Positions 61,412 through 64,000 of a stretch of 64,000 bases of DNA are shown here, piece after piece. The translations under genes and the position numbers were made by a program. The DNA comes from DATFVA01 sp963832355 (GTDB lineage Bacteria > Bacteroidota > Ignavibacteria > Ignavibacteriales > Ignavibacteriaceae): NCBI GenBank assembly GCA_963832355.1, contig CAWHTX010000003.1, forward strand, positions 62,001 to 126,000, written 5' to 3'. Every line of letters starts with the position of its first letter. Within the stretch, counting starts at the first letter, position 1. The notes below the pieces were generated by a model. It had not been told where the DNA came from. It did no database searches and worked only from the letters and a program-made list of their open reading frames with translations.

Positions 61412-62860
61412 CTATCCTACACTGCCTTCAAGACTAATACTCAGCAGCTTGGTTGCCTCAACGGCAAACTCCATCGGAAGTTCCTTAAATACTTCCTTAC
61501 AATATCCGTTGACGATTAACCCGATAGCATCTTCGGTTGAGATACCTCTCTGGTTAAGGTAAAATATCTGATCTTCACCGATCTTAGAGGTAGTTGCCTC
61601 GTGTTCAATCTGAGCCGACGGATTATTTATTTCTAGATAAGGGAAAGTATGGGCACCGCATTTATCTCCTATCAGGAGAGAGTCGCACTGAGAGAAATTA
61701 CGGGCGTTCTCAGCCTTCCGGTTTATCTTAACAAGTCCTCTGTAGCTGTTATTGCTTTTACCGGCTGAAATTCCTTTTGAGATGATCGTACTCTTAGTAT
61801 TCTTTCCGAGGTGGATCATCTTGGTTCCGGTATCAGCCTGCTGGTAGTTGTTAGTAACGGCAACCGAATAAAACTCACCCACAGAATTATCTCCCTGCAG
61901 GATACATCCCGGATATTTCCAGGTGATTGCAGAACCTGTTTCCACCTGAGTCCATGAGATCTTTGAATTAACGCCGCGGCAAGCACCTCTCTTCGTAACA
62001 AAATTATAGATACCGCCTTTGCCGTTTTTATCGCCTGCATACCAGTTCTGAACTGTTGAATATTTAATTTGTGCATTATCGAGGGCAACAAGTTCGACGA
62101 CAGCAGCGTGAAGCTGGTTCTCATCTCTCATCGGTGCGGTACATCCTTCAAGGTAGCTTACATAAGAACCTTCATCTGCAACAATAAGAGTTCGTTCAAA
62201 CTGTCCCGTTTTTGCTGCATTAATTCTGAAATAAGTAGAAAGCTCCATCGGGCAGCGAACACCTTTGGGAACATATACAAAAGTTCCGTCACTGAATACA
62301 GCTGAATTAAGGGTAGCATAAAAATTATCGGTATAAGGAACAACGCTTCCCATATATTTCTTTACAAGATCGGGGTGGTTCTGAATAGCTTCTGAGATCG
62401 AGCAAAATATAATACCAAGTTCTGCTAGTGTATCCTTAAATGTTGTTGCAACAGAAACACTGTCAAATACAGCATCAACGGCAACACCACTCAGTCTTTT
62501 CTGTTCCTCAAGGGAAATACCCAGTTTTTCAAAGGTTTTGAGTAATTCGGGATCAACTTCGTCAAGACTATTAAGCTGTGGTTTCTTTTTGGGAGCCGAA
62601 TAATAAGTGATATCCTGGTAATCAACAGGATTATATTTAAGATTAGCCCAATGGGGCTCTTTCATCGGGATCCATTGTTTGTAGGCTTTCAACCGCCACT
62701 TAAGCATCCATTCGGGTTCTTTTTTAATTGCCGAAAGCTGTTTGATAACGTCCTCATTTAATCCCGGGGGAAGACTATCAGCCTCAATATCCGATATAAA
62801 ACCGTATTTATATTCTTTATTCGCTAATTCTTCTATTGTTCCTACTTCGGTATTACTCAT
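61412..62860 (-). CDS. sufB: Fe-S scaffold protein SufB
   Basis: A 482-residue SufB, the cluster-building subunit of SufBCD. Diagnostic regions: 'WMLKWRLKAYKQW' near residue 52, 'FVYVPKGVRCPMELSTYFRIN' near residue 195, 'LEGCTAPMRDENQLHAAVVELVA' near residue 236, 'NFSQCDSLLIGDKCGAHTFPY' near residue 391 and 'EHEATTSKIGEDQIFYLNQRGI' near residue 422. Length is typical. First gene of the sufBCDSUT-brx-rrf2 cluster, with a good promoter upstream. Confidence 0.96.
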   Translation of the reverse strand: MSNTEVGTIEELANKEYKYGFISDIEADSLPPGLNEDVIKQLSAIKKEPEWMLKWRLKAYKQWIPMKEPHWANLKYNPVDYQDITYYSAPKKKPQLNSLDEVDPELLKTFEKLGISLEEQKRLSGVAVDAVFDSVSVATTFKDTLAELGIIFCSISEAIQNHPDLVKKYMGSVVPYTDNFYATLNSAVFSDGTFVYVPKGVRCPMELSTYFRINAAKTGQFERTLIVADEGSYVSYLEGCTAPMRDENQLHAAVVELVALDNAQIKYSTVQNWYAGDKNGKGGIYNFVTKRGACRGVNSKISWTQVETGSAITWKYPGCILQGDNSVGEFYSVAVTNNYQQADTGTKMIHLGKNTKSTIISKGISAGKSNNSYRGLVKINRKAENARNFSQCDSLLIGDKCGAHTFPYLEINNPSAQIEHEATTSKIGEDQIFYLNQRGISTEDAIGLIVNGYCKEVFKELPMEFAVEATKLLSISLEGSVG

Positions 62861-62879
62861 TTAAACTCCTGAATTTGAT

Positions 62880-62904
62880 AATTCTGAATATGAACTTCAG
62901 AATT
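62880..62904. promoter_or_regulatory. Inverted repeat in the suf leader
   Basis: AATTCTGAA (62880-62888) and TTCAGAATT (62896-62904) are perfect 9-bp reverse complements, 7 nt apart. It lies just downstream of the predicted transcription start and about 20 bp ahead of the sufB ATG. It could be the operator of the Rrf2 regulator encoded at the end of the operon, or an RNA hairpin affecting sufB translation. Confidence 0.55.
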
Positions 62905-62921
62905 CTTAATATTTACTAATT

Positions 62922-62952
62922 CAAAACTACATAATCTATACATTTTTGTCAA
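62922..62952 (-). promoter_or_regulatory. FCB-type promoter of the suf operon
   Basis: On the minus strand TTG (62952-62950, inside TTGACA) is followed after 20 nt by TAGTTTTG (62929-62922). This fits the FCB consensus TTG-N19-21-TAnnTTTG exactly. Transcription should begin near 62915, giving a leader of about 55 nt before sufB. Confidence 0.75.
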
Positions 62953-63551
62953 GATTTAAGTTCCCGGCAAAACCCTTATATATTCATAATTTAGCCTGAG
63001 GGTCCTCTGGCTTGTCACACACCACAAAATTGCTTAATTTTCGAAATATATGAGATATAACAGAACTAATATCAAAATAATAGTTAGAGCAGAATTGAGA
63101 AGTGTAACAGCGAAAACCTGGCCCGGAATTTAAGCAACCAGAGTTCTTTAGAAGCACGACATCCCTGGTTTGAAAAATTCAGGCCGGCATATTGATCCAT
63201 TCCGGGACCTACAATGAGGAAGTCAAGTCTCAATAATTCCAATTCTCTTCGGCCTTTGTTCGGCCACTCTTCGGCCATTGTTCGGCCTCAAACCCCGAGA
63301 TTACAGGCAGTCCCCCACCAGATCCACACCACCAGATCTTAAAAATTCCTTTACATTAAGCTGCTTATAAATCTTCTTTTCGATTAGAAATTTCACTATT
63401 ACGTTCCGCCCGCCATTAGGCTTCACATAAATCTTTCAGATGCTTTACTATCTGTACCACAGGAAATCAACGGCAATCCTCATCTTCCTAAATTGTATTT
63501 ATGCAATTATTAAATTAACTTTGGCTTAATTTTTACAATAATCTGACGAAT
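62953..63551. other. Intergenic region without a recognisable gene
   Basis: About 600 bp between the suf promoter and the glycosyltransferase. A 64-codon frame at 63084-63278 and a 41-codon GTG frame at 63301-63426 (both minus) resemble no family that I know and lack ribosome binding sites. The peptide of the second frame looks protein-like, so a decayed gene fragment is possible. The 11-bp-period repeat at 63248-63291 lies inside. Confidence 0.4.
63248..63291. repeat. Four tandem 11-bp repeats with TTCGGCC core
   Basis: TTCGGCC occurs at 63248, 63259, 63270 and 63281, exactly 11 bp apart, each followed by four variable bases (TTTG, ACTC, ATTG, TCAA). The period equals that of the repeat at 31161-31226, although the sequence differs. 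Not CRISPR-like in scale. Confidence 0.75.
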
Positions 63552-64000
63552 TTGGAAGAACAGAAAACAAATCAGAATATCCCTTCTGAAGGGCAGAATT
63601 CAAACAAACAAGGTGGAAACGACGATTCCGGCGGTAAAAAAAATCCAAGGTACAACCGGTATTATCGGGGAAGACGTAAAAGATACAATAAGTACAATCA
63701 GCAGAAAGGGGAAAGCCACAAAAGCGAATTCAAGAAACTTTCTATTATAGTACCTCTTTATAATGAGGAAGAATCTTTAAATCCTCTTACAAACGAGATA
63801 AGGAAGGCTTTAAAACCTGTAAACATCAGTTACGAAATAATTTTTATTGACGATGGAAGCGACGATAAGTCGTTGAAGATACTGAAGGACATCTGCAGGA
63901 CAGATAAAAGGTTTAAATTTATAAGCTTCAGAAAGAACTACGGAAAATCGGCTGCTCTTCAAATTGGATTCAATAATGCATCCGGCGATGTGATTGTTAC
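63552..64000 (+). CDS. Family 2 glycosyltransferase, N-terminal part (cut by window edge)
   Basis: A frame of about 149 codons that runs off the right edge. After a low-complexity, very basic N-terminal stretch ('NPRYNRYYRGRRKRYNKYN', about 33-51) comes the GT2 fold: 'KLSIIVPLYNEEESL' near residue 60, 'YEIIFIDDGSDDKSL' near residue 89 with the nucleotide-binding Asp, and 'FISFRKNYGKSAALQIGF'. It probably transfers a sugar to a polyprenyl phosphate, as DPM1/GtrB-like enzymes do. No in-frame ATG is seen after the stop at 63516; TTG at 63552 is the best start. The C-terminal membrane helices, if any, are outside the window. Confidence 0.75.
   Translation, partial: MEEQKTNQNIPSEGQNSNKQGGNDDSGGKKNPRYNRYYRGRRKRYNKYNQQKGESHKSEFKKLSIIVPLYNEEESLNPLTNEIRKALKPVNISYEIIFIDDGSDDKSLKILKDICRTDKRFKFISFRKNYGKSAALQIGFNNASGDVIV

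Noticed and set aside
63084..63278. 64-codon minus-strand frame
   Set aside because: It spans the TTCGGCC repeat, resembles no known protein and has no ribosome site.

Overview
The window reads as chromosome of a free-living bacterium of the FCB group, most likely an Ignavibacteria-type (Ignavibacteriota/Chlorobiota) organism. Three secreted proteins end in type IX secretion (T9SS) sorting domains of the 'NPFNP' kind, there are two PorV/PorQ-family outer-membrane proteins, and at least two promoters fit the FCB pattern (TTG, a 20-nt spacer, TAnnTTTG). Clear Shine-Dalgarno sequences before several genes and a canonical TssJ-TssL-TssM type VI secretion system (T6SS) argue against a typical Bacteroidia genome. 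No lineage marker gene is present, so this placement is inference.

Layout. (1) 1-16044, minus strand: a nearly complete T6SS operon reading tagH(FHA)-tssJ-tssK-tssL-tssM-tagF-tssA-tssB-tssC-hcp-tssE-tssF-tssG-tssH, with tssH cut by the left edge. No vgrG, PAAR, effector or kinase/phosphatase gene lies inside the window. (2) 16390-21265: a 32-residue membrane peptide, a membrane protein, 6-phosphogluconolactonase (pgl), and a three-gene set (predicted MotA/TolQ/GldL-like channel, GldM-like one-TM periplasmic protein, outer-membrane protein) that looks like an undescribed envelope-spanning motor. (3) 21775-31766: ordinary metabolic and stress genes (GH13 amylase, PA0069-type radical SAM, TlpA thioredoxin, response regulator, DoxX, PorV-like protein, gpmA, nhaA, Na+/Ca2+ antiporter, thioesterase), with palindromic and 11-bp repeats between them. 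(4) 31877-38552: a lipoprotein and a tetR-hlyD-ATPase-ATPase-permease-permease efflux operon, syntenic with E. coli cecR-ybhGFSR, whose promoter sits among paired operators.

(5) 38972-56063, plus strand: a peptide-utilization island. Two near-identical T9SS cargo genes flank an M20 peptidase, an exported cyanophycinase (S51) and a frameshifted YfcC-type permease. An RpiR regulator, a TonB-dependent receptor, a large FN3-bearing secreted protein, a PorV-like protein, a second S51 enzyme carrying a T9SS sorting domain and an M14 carboxypeptidase follow. Two HexR/RpiR-like palindromes abut the M20 start codon. The set suggests outside-in degradation of a beta-linked peptide such as cyanophycin, with final uptake of dipeptides or amino acids.

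(6) 56060-62860, minus strand: a complete sufBCDSUT iron-sulfur assembly operon ending with a bacilliredoxin and a cysteine-bearing Rrf2 regulator, with a clear FCB promoter and an inverted repeat in the leader. (7) 62953-63551 is non-coding with another 11-bp-period repeat, followed by the start of a family 2 glycosyltransferase cut by the right edge. I saw no rRNA, tRNA, CRISPR array, prophage or intact insertion sequence.
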